A stretch of 64,000 nt of DNA from Gammaproteobacteria bacterium. GTDB lineage: Bacteria > Pseudomonadota > Gammaproteobacteria > Steroidobacterales > Steroidobacteraceae. The position numbers were made by a program, and so were the translations under genes. The notes beneath the pieces are model-generated. The model had not been told where the DNA came from and did not search any database. It saw nothing but the letters and a program-made list of their open reading frames with translations. The DNA is taken from the NCBI GenBank assembly GCA_003164785.1, contig PLUE01000016.1, positions 1 to 64,000 on the forward strand, in the 5' to 3' direction. Positions 27,026 to 34,228 of this stretch are shown in pieces (within the stretch, counting starts at the first letter, position 1; the number at the start of each line of letters is the position of its first letter).

Positions 27026-27919
27026 ATGGCCGGCCCGTGGGACGTTATGGTGGTGGTCGCCAAGGCGGTCGCCTATGCGGCGACGTTCGGCGCCGGCGGC
27101 GGCGTGTTTTTCTTGATTTACAACCGGGCGTCGATCGAGGCCGCCAACGGCGGGCGCATCCGCCGATTCATCGTGTCGCTGTCGATTGCCGCTGCCTGCG
27201 CGAGCGCGGCGAAAATCTTGCTGACCGCAGGTTCCATGAGCGGCGACGTGAGGAGCCTGTGGGATCCGGAACTCGAACGCATGATCCTGCAGGCAGGAGA
27301 GGGCGCGGCCGTGACGCAGCGTCTCCTGGGACTCGGGTGCATGGTCGCCGCTCTTGCGCGGTGCGGCGCCCAGCCGGCAGGTCGGTCGGCGGGTCGGCGG
27401 CCGGCGCTGGCGTTGGTCGGTGCGGTCGCTGCAGCGACTTCATTCGCGTGGGTCGGGCACGTGCACGTGCTCGCGGCGCCGCTGCTGGGCGTCTCGATCG
27501 TCGCGCTGCATGCGCTCGGGGCGGCCTTTTGGCTGGGGGCGTTCGTCCCGCTGCTGATCGTCTCCCGGGACCGCGATGTTGCGCGAATGACAAGGGCGGT
27601 GGCTCGTTTCAGCGCGACGGCCCAGTGGGTGGTCGCGGTCCTGTTGCTTGCCGGCGTGATCCTGGTCTGCTTGTTGCTGCAGAGTCCGGCCGATCTGTGG
27701 CGCAGTGATTACGGGCGGCTACTTCTGGTGAAAATCGCGTTCGTCTCGGCCTTGCTGTCGCTGGCCGCGTTCAATCGCCAGCGCCTCACGCCGCGACTGT
27801 CGACCCATGACGATAGGGCGGCCAGGGCGCTTCGAACAGCGATAAGGCTCGAAATTTTCCTGGCGTGCGTCATCATGCTGGTGACGGCGGCGATGACCAC
27901 ACTGGTGGGTCCGCCTTGA
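27026..27919 (+). CDS. copD: Copper resistance protein CopD
   Basis: Integral inner-membrane protein of 297 residues with about eight helices, the usual partner of CopC in copper uptake or tolerance. The family's membrane His positions are visible in AWVGHVHVLAAPLLG and IVALHALGAAFWLGAFVPLL. The C-terminal CopD domain includes LLLVKIAFVSALLSLAAFNR. Start taken at ATG 27026; a GTG one codon earlier is possible, and a longer frame would overlap copC. Confidence 0.9.
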   Translation: MAGPWDVMVVVAKAVAYAATFGAGGGVFFLIYNRASIEAANGGRIRRFIVSLSIAAACASAAKILLTAGSMSGDVRSLWDPELERMILQAGEGAAVTQRLLGLGCMVAALARCGAQPAGRSAGRRPALALVGAVAAATSFAWVGHVHVLAAPLLGVSIVALHALGAAFWLGAFVPLLIVSRDRDVARMTRAVARFSATAQWVVAVLLLAGVILVCLLLQSPADLWRSDYGRLLLVKIAFVSALLSLAAFNRQRLTPRLSTHDDRAARALRTAIRLEIFLACVIMLVTAAMTTLVGPP

Positions 27920-27951
27920 TCTCGTGGGATTCATAACAGAAGAGGTTGGAC

Positions 27952-28164
27952 ATGCGAACAATTCAGATCATCGGCGCCATCTTGATCCTGGGAGGGATCT
28001 TCATTCTCGTCAAGTCGCCGAGCTATTCGAGCGACAAGAGCCTGTTCAAGGTCGGTCCGGTCGAGGCGAAGGTGCAGGAGGACCATGACGTGCCACCGTG
28101 GGTGGGCGGCGTTGCCGTTGCGGCGGGATTGGTGCTGGTCATCGCGGGATTGCGTAAAAAGTAG
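27952..28164 (+). CDS. Small two-helix membrane protein
   Basis: A 70-residue protein with helices at about residues 4-20 and 48-66 and a charged loop between them (SYSSDKSLFKVGPVEAKVQE), ending in RKK. The ATG at 27952 has AGAGG six bases upstream. I do not recognise a function. It lies 32 bases after copD and may be cotranscribed. Confidence 0.7.
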   Translation: MRTIQIIGAILILGGIFILVKSPSYSSDKSLFKVGPVEAKVQEDHDVPPWVGGVAVAAGLVLVIAGLRKK

Positions 28165-28226
28165 GGGCGGCCGGCCCGCGCGGGCCACGCATTTCCCCGG
28201 CGCGGGTGTAGCGCCGGTGTAGAATT

Positions 28227-28244
28227 ATGTTCTATATGGAACAT
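28227..28244. promoter_or_regulatory. Palindrome upstream of the first Crp/Fnr-type gene
   Basis: ATGTTC-TATATG-GAACAT is a perfect six-base inverted repeat with a six-base spacer. It starts two bases after a -10-like TAGAAT (28220-28225), so it would cover the transcription start, a position expected for a repressor. It ends 24 bases before the preferred ATG. Autoregulation by the adjacent regulator is an inference. Confidence 0.5.
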
Positions 28245-28268
28245 GCGATTGTCGACGTTGGGGGTGCG

Positions 28269-28991
28269 ATGTCAGCCAAGACGCCAGATCCACGAGACAA
28301 TCTGTTGCTGCGCGCGTTGCCGGACGACGTCTGGGCGCGATGGCAGCCGCAGCTCCAATCGGCCGAGATGCCGTTGGGGCAGGTGCTCTACGAGGCCGGC
28401 GGCACGATGACCCATGTGTATTTCCCGACGACCTCGATCGTCTCCCTGCTCTACATGATGGAAAACGGTTCGTCCGCGGAGATTGCGGTCGTCGGGAACG
28501 AGGGGATCGTCGGGATTTCGCTGTTCATGGGGGGTGAGTCCACCTCCAGCCGGGCCGTGGTGCAGAGTGCGGGAATGGGCTTTCGGCTGAGGGCCAAAGC
28601 CATGAAAGACGAGTTCGACGTCAACGGACCCGTGCTGCATCTTTTGCTGCGCTATACGCAGGCGTTGCTCACGCAAATGGCGCAAACAGCGGTTTGCAAC
28701 CGGCACCATACCCTCGACCAGCAGCTCTGCCGCTGGTTGCTGCTCAGCCTGGATCGATTGAGGACTTCGGAATTGCACATGACCCAGGAACTCATTGCCA
28801 ACATGTTGGGCGTACGCCGCGAGGGCGTGACCGAATGCGCGCTGAAGCTGCAGGCGGACGGCCTGATTCACTACGTTCGCGGGCACATCACGGTGTTGGA
28901 TCGCGCGGCGTTGGAGCGTCGCACCTGCGAGTGTTATCGGGTTGTCAAGCGTGAATACGATCGATTATTGCCGCCAATCGAGGCCAGCTGA
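28269..28991 (+). CDS. Crp/Fnr-family transcriptional regulator (first of a tandem pair)
   Basis: A 240-residue regulator with an N-terminal cyclic-nucleotide-binding fold (about residues 20-135) and a C-terminal winged helix (MTQELIANMLGVRREGVTEC as recognition region). The nucleotide-pocket signature of E. coli Crp is not obvious, and there is no N-terminal Cys cluster like Fnr, so the effector is unknown. I chose the ATG at 28269, which has GGGGG upstream; the longer frame from 28227 would begin inside the palindrome. A related gene follows 27 bases later. Confidence 0.85.
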   Translation: MSAKTPDPRDNLLLRALPDDVWARWQPQLQSAEMPLGQVLYEAGGTMTHVYFPTTSIVSLLYMMENGSSAEIAVVGNEGIVGISLFMGGESTSSRAVVQSAGMGFRLRAKAMKDEFDVNGPVLHLLLRYTQALLTQMAQTAVCNRHHTLDQQLCRWLLLSLDRLRTSELHMTQELIANMLGVRREGVTECALKLQADGLIHYVRGHITVLDRAALERRTCECYRVVKREYDRLLPPIEAS

Positions 28992-29018
28992 GCTAAAGAC
29001 CAGCCGTGCGATTGTTCT

Positions 29019-29816
29019 GTGTGTTCGATAGCGGACTGTGAATTCAACCGGGGCTGTCTAAAATCGGCCAACGGAGGCCGAAGAACCAGGGGGTGCAGGC
29101 GCTCGTCGCATGCAGAAGCCCAATTGGCCGACAACAAGAACGACTTCATCGATAGGCTACCCCGCAAGGAGCGCGAACGGCTGCTCGGGTCATGCAAACT
29201 CACTGACCTGGCATACGAACAGGTCATCTGGGAGTCGGGAAAACCGCTCCGCTACATCTACTTTCCCACCAGCGCTTTCATCTCCTTGGTCGCATCGATC
29301 GACGACGAGCCGGTCCTCGAGGTTGGGATGATCGGGCACGAAGGCGTCTTGGGAGCGCAACTTGCCTTGGGCGTTTCCAGCGCGCCGCTGCATGCCGTGG
29401 TTCAGGGTGAGGGGGAGTCGTGGCGCATCGGCGCCGGGGCGCTGCGCAGCGAACTCGGCGTGAGCGAGCCACTGCGGCGTCTGATGCACGCGTATTTGTC
29501 CGTGCTGATGAGGCAAATGAGCACGTCGGCCGCCTGTGTGCGCTTCCACTGCATCGGCCCGCGCCTCGCGCGCTGGCTGCTCATGACCCAGGATCGCGCG
29601 CGATCCGATGTCTTCAACGTCACACAGCAATTCTTGTCGTACATGCTCGGCGTCAGACGCGTCGGGATCACGGCCGCGGCGGGGGCGTTGCAGTCGGAAG
29701 GGCTCATTTCCTACAGTCGAGGCGCGCTCACCGTGTTGGATCGTGCCGGCCTCGAAGCGGCTTCCTGCAGTTGTTACGCCAGCGATCGGTTCGCGTACGC
29801 GTCCGCGTTCCATTGA
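29019..29816 (+). CDS. Crp/Fnr-family transcriptional regulator (second of a tandem pair)
   Basis: Similar in plan to its upstream neighbour: an N-terminal cNMP-binding-like domain (GKPLRYIYFPTSAFISLV) and a C-terminal helix-turn-helix (VTQQFLSYMLGVRRVGITAA). Shared features such as YFPT, the GxEGVLG/GNEGIVG turn and TVLDRA suggest duplication followed by strong divergence. The start is uncertain: the coordinates give the longest frame (GTG, 265 residues), while a TTG at 29124 (230 residues) fits the family start better. No regulated genes can be named. Confidence 0.8.
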   Translation: MCSIADCEFNRGCLKSANGGRRTRGCRRSSHAEAQLADNKNDFIDRLPRKERERLLGSCKLTDLAYEQVIWESGKPLRYIYFPTSAFISLVASIDDEPVLEVGMIGHEGVLGAQLALGVSSAPLHAVVQGEGESWRIGAGALRSELGVSEPLRRLMHAYLSVLMRQMSTSAACVRFHCIGPRLARWLLMTQDRARSDVFNVTQQFLSYMLGVRRVGITAAAGALQSEGLISYSRGALTVLDRAGLEAASCSCYASDRFAYASAFH

Positions 29817-29943
29817 ACGGTCGCATCGCCGGGTAGGAGAAATCTGACGCAAGGTCCCTGCGGCTCGGCACAGACGGCTTTGGCCGTGCAGTGGAGAATG
29901 CTAAGACCTACTATCGGACGCGTCCCCTGCTGGAGATCCTGCA

Positions 29944-30858
29944 ATGCTAAGTTTCGTGCGCGGCCTTCGCGGGAATCTCCCCCGAAGCGCGCTGTTTCTG
30001 CTGTTTGCCGGCGGCCCGGCGCTCGCCGCACCTCCCTTCGAATTACCTCAGATTGGCGGTTCTCCCGCGGAACACCATCCGGGGAAGATCATCTGGGCCG
30101 ATTTGGTCACGCCGGATCTCGCCGTTGCAGAGCGCTTCTATGGCGGGCTGTTCGGTTGGAGTTTCAAGAATATTCATGCCGCCAACGGTGATTACGCGGT
30201 GGCGTGGATCGACGGACACCCGGTGGGTGGACTGCTGGAGCGACCGATTCCTCCCGGCGAACATCGCCAGCCGGCATGGCTGACCTTCATCGCAGTCAAG
30301 GACGTCGACGCGGCGCGCCGCACGGCGCTGGGCAGCGGCGCCAAGAGCGTATCCGAACCGAAAACCTATGCTGGCCGCGGCCGTCAGGCCGTGCTGAGCG
30401 ATCCCGACGGGGCCGTATTCGCGGTGCTGGCATCGACGAGCGGCGATCCGCCCGACTACCTCGCGGAACCGGGCGAATGGATCTGGAGCGCGTTGTTGAC
30501 GAAGGACGCGGGTCATAGCGCCGCCTTCTATCAGAGCGTGTTCGGTTACGACGTGTTCGATTTGCCGAGCGATGATGGCGTCGAACACGTCGTCCTCTCG
30601 AGCGACGACTATGCGCGGGCCAGCGCCAACACCTTCCCAACGGGATCGGCCCGACGCCACCCGCACTGGCTCAATTTCATCCGGGTGGCCGATGCCACGA
30701 AGGCGGCCGACAAGGCGGTCTCTCTGGGCGGAAAGATTCTGGTCGAGCCGCACGAGGATCGCCACGGGGGTCATTCGGCGGTGGTCGCGGACCCTGCGGG
30801 TGCTCCGATCGGACTCATGGAATGGTCGGGGACGGAGAGCAAGGCGGAGCCACAATGA
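29944..30858 (+). CDS. Exported protein with two VOC (glyoxalase-like) domains
   Basis: A 304-residue protein with a signal peptide (about residues 1-28, ending ALA-AP) and two vicinal-oxygen-chelate domains. The first begins GKIIWADLVTPDLAVAERFY and the second EWIWSALLTKDAGHSAAFYQ. Each has the FYxxxFG turn. Such tandem VOC proteins include cytosolic dioxygenase-like and glyoxalase-like forms, but an exported one is less usual. The substrate is unknown. ATG has GGAG upstream. The stop overlaps the following lipoprotein gene as ATGA. Confidence 0.82.
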   Translation: MLSFVRGLRGNLPRSALFLLFAGGPALAAPPFELPQIGGSPAEHHPGKIIWADLVTPDLAVAERFYGGLFGWSFKNIHAANGDYAVAWIDGHPVGGLLERPIPPGEHRQPAWLTFIAVKDVDAARRTALGSGAKSVSEPKTYAGRGRQAVLSDPDGAVFAVLASTSGDPPDYLAEPGEWIWSALLTKDAGHSAAFYQSVFGYDVFDLPSDDGVEHVVLSSDDYARASANTFPTGSARRHPHWLNFIRVADATKAADKAVSLGGKILVEPHEDRHGGHSAVVADPAGAPIGLMEWSGTESKAEPQ

Positions 30859-31157
30859 GCGTCAAACACCCACAGTTGAAATGGGCGGCCGTGTCGCTGG
30901 GCCTCGCATTGGCCGGCGCGGGTTGTGCGGTCACCGGCGTGGGGGTCGGCGTGGGTTACGACGGCCCCGGCTACTACGAGGGTGGCTTCTACGAGCCGTA
31001 CGGGTACGACTACGGTGGCTGGGGGCGTGGCTATCGGGTGGGGCCGCCCGGCGGTGGCCACCGCGGCGGTCCCGGTCCGGGCGGCGGACATCCGTATCAT
31101 TCACCCGCCCCGGGTCGTTCGATGCCATCGATGCCAGGACGTCCACGCGGTCATTGA
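30855..31157 (+). CDS. Small Gly/Tyr-rich lipoprotein
   Basis: A 100-residue protein: signal peptide with lipobox (LAGAGC near residue 24), then a low-complexity tail rich in Gly, Tyr, Pro and His (for example GYDGPGYYEGGFYEPYGYDY). Tails like this occur in envelope lipoproteins of unknown role. It is translationally coupled to the exported VOC protein (ATGA overlap), so the two may act together in the periplasm. Confidence 0.72.
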   Translation: MSVKHPQLKWAAVSLGLALAGAGCAVTGVGVGVGYDGPGYYEGGFYEPYGYDYGGWGRGYRVGPPGGGHRGGPGPGGGHPYHSPAPGRSMPSMPGRPRGH

Positions 31158-31249
31158 TCTGAATCGCTAGTGTGGATCGGCCGCCGAGGTCCGCGCGGAT
31201 TGCTGGTGTAATATCCCGCCTCTCAACCGGACGGCTGGAGTATCACCCT

Positions 31250-32518
31250 TTGCAAGAGTCCTCTTTACTGCCCGCCGTGCAGCCGGCGCGGCGCATTCTG
31301 CTCGCCAGTTTGATCGGCACGACCATCGAGTTCTTCGATTTCTACATCTACGCGACAGCCGCCGTGTTGGTGTTCCCGACGTTGTTCTTTCCCAAGGCGG
31401 ATCCGGCCGCCGCGACCCTGCAGTCGCTCGCGACCTTCGCGCTGGCGTTCTTCGCGCGGCCGATCGGGTCGGCGTTGTTCGGCCACTTCGGCGATCGGAT
31501 CGGGCGCAAGGCAACGCTGGTGACGGCGCTGTTGACCATGGGGATCTCGACCGTCCTGATCGGTCTGTTGCCGACCTACAGCTCGATCGGTTTCCTGGCC
31601 GCGGTGCTTCTGGCGCTGTGTCGGTTTGGCCAGGGGCTGGGCTTGGGCGGCGAGTGGGGCGGCGCCGTGCTGCTGGCCACCGAAAATGCGCCTCCCGGCA
31701 AGCACGCGTGGTATGGCAGCTTTCCGCAGCTGGGGGCGCCGCTCGGATTTCTGTGCTCCACCGGCGTGTTCCTGCTCATCACCAGCTACTTGAGCAGCGC
31801 CCAATTGATGGGTTGGGGTTGGCGCGTGCCATTCCTGGCGAGCACGCTGCTGGTGTTGGTGGGACTGTATGTGCGTCTGCAGTTGGTCGAAACCCCCGCC
31901 TTCAGAAAGACCCTCGCCGAGGGCGAGCGGGTACGCGTCCCCTTTTTGACGGTGCTGACGAAGTATCCGCGCGAGTTGATCCTGGGCACGCTGGGCGCCA
32001 CCACGACGTTCGTCGTGTTCTATTTGATGACGGTGTTCGCGCTGAGTTGGGCGACGTCCTCGCTGAAGATTCCGCGCGCCGAGTATTTGATCATCCAGAT
32101 GGTCGGCGTGCTGTTCTTTGCGCTGACCATCTCCATTTCCGCGCTGATCGCGGACCGGATCACCGGCCGCATGATGCTCATCATCGCGACGATCGGCATC
32201 ATGATCTTCGGCTTTCTGTTCGCGCCGCTGTTCGGCGCGCACGACATGGTGCGGGTTTGCGTATTCGTCGCCTTAGGGTTCGCGTTGACCGGCTTCACCT
32301 ATGGACCGCTGGGCAGCGCGCTGGCATCGCTGTTTCCGACCGCGGTGCGCTACACGGGCACCTCGCTGGCCTTCAATCTGGCCGGCATCCTCGGTGCGTC
32401 GCTGGCGCCGCTGATTGCCGCGTACCTGTCGTCGACATATGGACTGAGCTTCGTCGGCTATTACCTGTCGGGCGCCGGGCTCATCACGCTGGTCGCGCTG
32501 TTGGCGATCCGGGAGTGA
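31250..32518 (+). CDS. MFS transporter, metabolite:H+ symporter (MHS) type
   Basis: A 422-residue inner-membrane protein with about 12 helices. The opening LLASLIGTTIEFFDFYIYAT and GHFGDRIGRKATL are diagnostic of the MHS branch (ProP, KgtP, shikimate and related carriers). CRFGQGLGLGGEWGGA is also typical. The TTG at 31250 has GGAG ten bases upstream and gives the usual short N-terminus; a GTG at 31172 would add 26 unlikely residues. The substrate, probably an organic acid or zwitterion, cannot be told. It ends 6 bases from the convergent trxC. Confidence 0.88.
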   Translation: MQESSLLPAVQPARRILLASLIGTTIEFFDFYIYATAAVLVFPTLFFPKADPAAATLQSLATFALAFFARPIGSALFGHFGDRIGRKATLVTALLTMGISTVLIGLLPTYSSIGFLAAVLLALCRFGQGLGLGGEWGGAVLLATENAPPGKHAWYGSFPQLGAPLGFLCSTGVFLLITSYLSSAQLMGWGWRVPFLASTLLVLVGLYVRLQLVETPAFRKTLAEGERVRVPFLTVLTKYPRELILGTLGATTTFVVFYLMTVFALSWATSSLKIPRAEYLIIQMVGVLFFALTISISALIADRITGRMMLIIATIGIMIFGFLFAPLFGAHDMVRVCVFVALGFALTGFTYGPLGSALASLFPTAVRYTGTSLAFNLAGILGASLAPLIAAYLSSTYGLSFVGYYLSGAGLITLVALLAIRE

Positions 32519-32524
32519 GACCGA

Positions 32525-32974
32525 TCAGAGCGTGACGACCGAGCCCAGCCAGCGGGTCAGTCCGGCCACGTCCATGGCGCCGCTTTGACGCGCGATTTCC
32601 TTGCCGTCGCGAAATACGATCAGGGTGGGGATGCTGCGAATGTTGAACCGCGCCGCCGGCGCCGGGTTTGCCTCGGTGTCCAGTTTCGCGAATCGCAGTC
32701 GAGGTTCGAGTTGCCGTGCGGTGCTCTCGTAGAAGGGCGCCATGGCCAGGCAGGGTCCGCACCAGGGCGCCCAGAAGTCGACGACCAGCGGCAGCCCGCC
32801 GCGGCTCACGTGCTTGTCGAAGTTGGTCGCGGTGAGACTCAGCGGCTTGCCTTCGAACAGCGCGAAATGGCACTTCGGGCAACGGGGGGATTCGCCGAGA
32901 CGTTCGCGCGGCAAACCCACCACGGAGTCGCAGTGCCCGCAGACGACCTGAACCTTGTCACTCGTGTCAGTCAT
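32525..32974 (-). CDS. trxC: Thioredoxin 2
   Basis: Cytoplasmic thiol-disulfide reductase of 149 residues. The N-terminal zinc-binding module with two CxxC pairs (CGHC at 12-15 and CPKC at 32-35) distinguishes TrxC from TrxA. The active site is WCGPC at 71-75. In E. coli this protein belongs to the OxyR oxidative-stress response. ATG has AGGGA seven bases upstream. The frame stays open upstream through the next gene but is not coding there. Confidence 0.95.
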   Translation of the reverse strand: MTDTSDKVQVVCGHCDSVVGLPRERLGESPRCPKCHFALFEGKPLSLTATNFDKHVSRGGLPLVVDFWAPWCGPCLAMAPFYESTARQLEPRLRFAKLDTEANPAPAARFNIRSIPTLIVFRDGKEIARQSGAMDVAGLTRWLGSVVTL

Positions 32975-32988
32975 GGATGGTCCCTTGG

Positions 32989-34044
32989 TTACTTCGGTTC
33001 GGCCACGAGAATCACGAAGCTGTCCGGGGTGATGCTCGGGCGTGGATGAGGGTGTTCGGGGGTGGGCGGGGGCGGCGGGCCGAACTTGGCCGAGGGCAGA
33101 TAGATCCGATGGGTCGCGGGGTCGAGCACCATGGTCCGTGCGCCTTGCTGAGTTTGGACGGTCGCGATGACGCGATACGTATCCGGTGTTTCCTGGTGGA
33201 TCACGGTCAGCGTGCCGTCTGCGCCATTCGAACTGAAGACGAAGCCGAGATCGGCATCGAAGGCGGCGCCACCCGGCCCATCGCCGATCGCGACCCGGGC
33301 GACCTGTTTGCCGGTCAGCGAATCCGTCACCACCATGATTTGATCCTGGCACACCGAGAACAGCCGGTGATTTTCGTTGTCGAGGGCAAGTCCGGTCGGG
33401 CTGGTGCAGCCCGGCAATGTCCACGTGGCCTTGATCTTCAGCGTCCGCGCGTCCATGGCGATCAACTTGCCCGTGTCGGCCTGGATGTTGGCGAATACCG
33501 TCCCGGCGGCATCCGTGACCATGAATTCCGGCCGCCCCGGCACGGCAATGGTGCCCACCGGCTGCAGTGTGGTGGGATCGAGGATGCTGATGTCGTTGCT
33601 GGCGCCATTGGCGACGAATACGTGCTGGCCCCGGGGTTCGTACAAAATGGCGTCCGGCTTCTTCCCGGGCACCGGCGTTTCCTGGATGACCCGCAGGCTG
33701 TCGAGCTCGAATGCGGCCACCGTGGCGGTCTGGCCGTTGCTGGTGTACCCACGCTTCAATTCCGGTGCGAACGCGATGCCATGCACTCCGGCCGTGTTGG
33801 GAATGGCGGCGGCCCGGCGCCCGTTCGCGGTCTCGATCACGTCCACCCGATCCCCCCGGCTGACGAACAGCCGAGCCCCGCTTGGCTCGAGCGCGAGATA
33901 GTCCCAGCCGCCGATGCCGCCCAGCGGCCAGATCGTCGATACGCCGTAATCGGCGTTCGGAACGGGCGATTCGTTGGCCATGGATGCGGCGGCGCCAAAA
34001 TGCAACAGTGCCCCCAAAGAGATCGACAGCCATTTCCGGGACAT
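32989..34044 (-). CDS. Secreted YncE-like beta-propeller protein
   Basis: A 351-residue protein with a signal peptide (MSRKWLSISLGALLHFGAAA) and about seven repeats of the YVTN-like beta-propeller type (for example SNDISILDPTTLQPVGTIAV and KRGYTSNGQTATVAAFELDS). Such proteins are periplasmic or surface-located, often beside TonB receptors. The C-terminal region has a PPPPPTPEHPHPRPS linker. The ATG at 34044 has GGGAGA upstream. Divergent from a TonB-dependent receptor gene, which may be its partner. Confidence 0.85.
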   Translation of the reverse strand: MSRKWLSISLGALLHFGAAASMANESPVPNADYGVSTIWPLGGIGGWDYLALEPSGARLFVSRGDRVDVIETANGRRAAAIPNTAGVHGIAFAPELKRGYTSNGQTATVAAFELDSLRVIQETPVPGKKPDAILYEPRGQHVFVANGASNDISILDPTTLQPVGTIAVPGRPEFMVTDAAGTVFANIQADTGKLIAMDARTLKIKATWTLPGCTSPTGLALDNENHRLFSVCQDQIMVVTDSLTGKQVARVAIGDGPGGAAFDADLGFVFSSNGADGTLTVIHQETPDTYRVIATVQTQQGARTMVLDPATHRIYLPSAKFGPPPPPTPEHPHPRPSITPDSFVILVAEPK

Positions 34045-34109
34045 TTCTAGTTTTTCTCCCCAAGAGTAGCGGGTAAGTCTAACCCAGCGCGAAAGGCCAA
34101 TAACCAATT

Positions 34110-34122
34110 CACATTTGATGTG
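34110..34122. promoter_or_regulatory. Short inverted repeat between divergent genes
   Basis: CACAT-TTG-ATGTG lies in the 184-base region shared by the propeller and TonB-receptor genes, followed by a run of seven A residues. It could be an operator, but a repeat this short can occur by chance. Confidence 0.25.
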
Positions 34123-34228
34123 GGAAAAAAATCAGTTCACAGAGATTCGGGCCTCCGCGAGAATGCGCGGCTAACGCCCGTCTAGCGAACGTGTCGTCGA
34201 TCGGGATCGAGTATTGAAGGAGAATGGG

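Noticed and set aside
28173..28186. Perfect palindrome GGCCCGCGCGGGCC after the small membrane protein
   Set aside because: No loop and no T run; self-complementary G/C strings are expected at this base composition.
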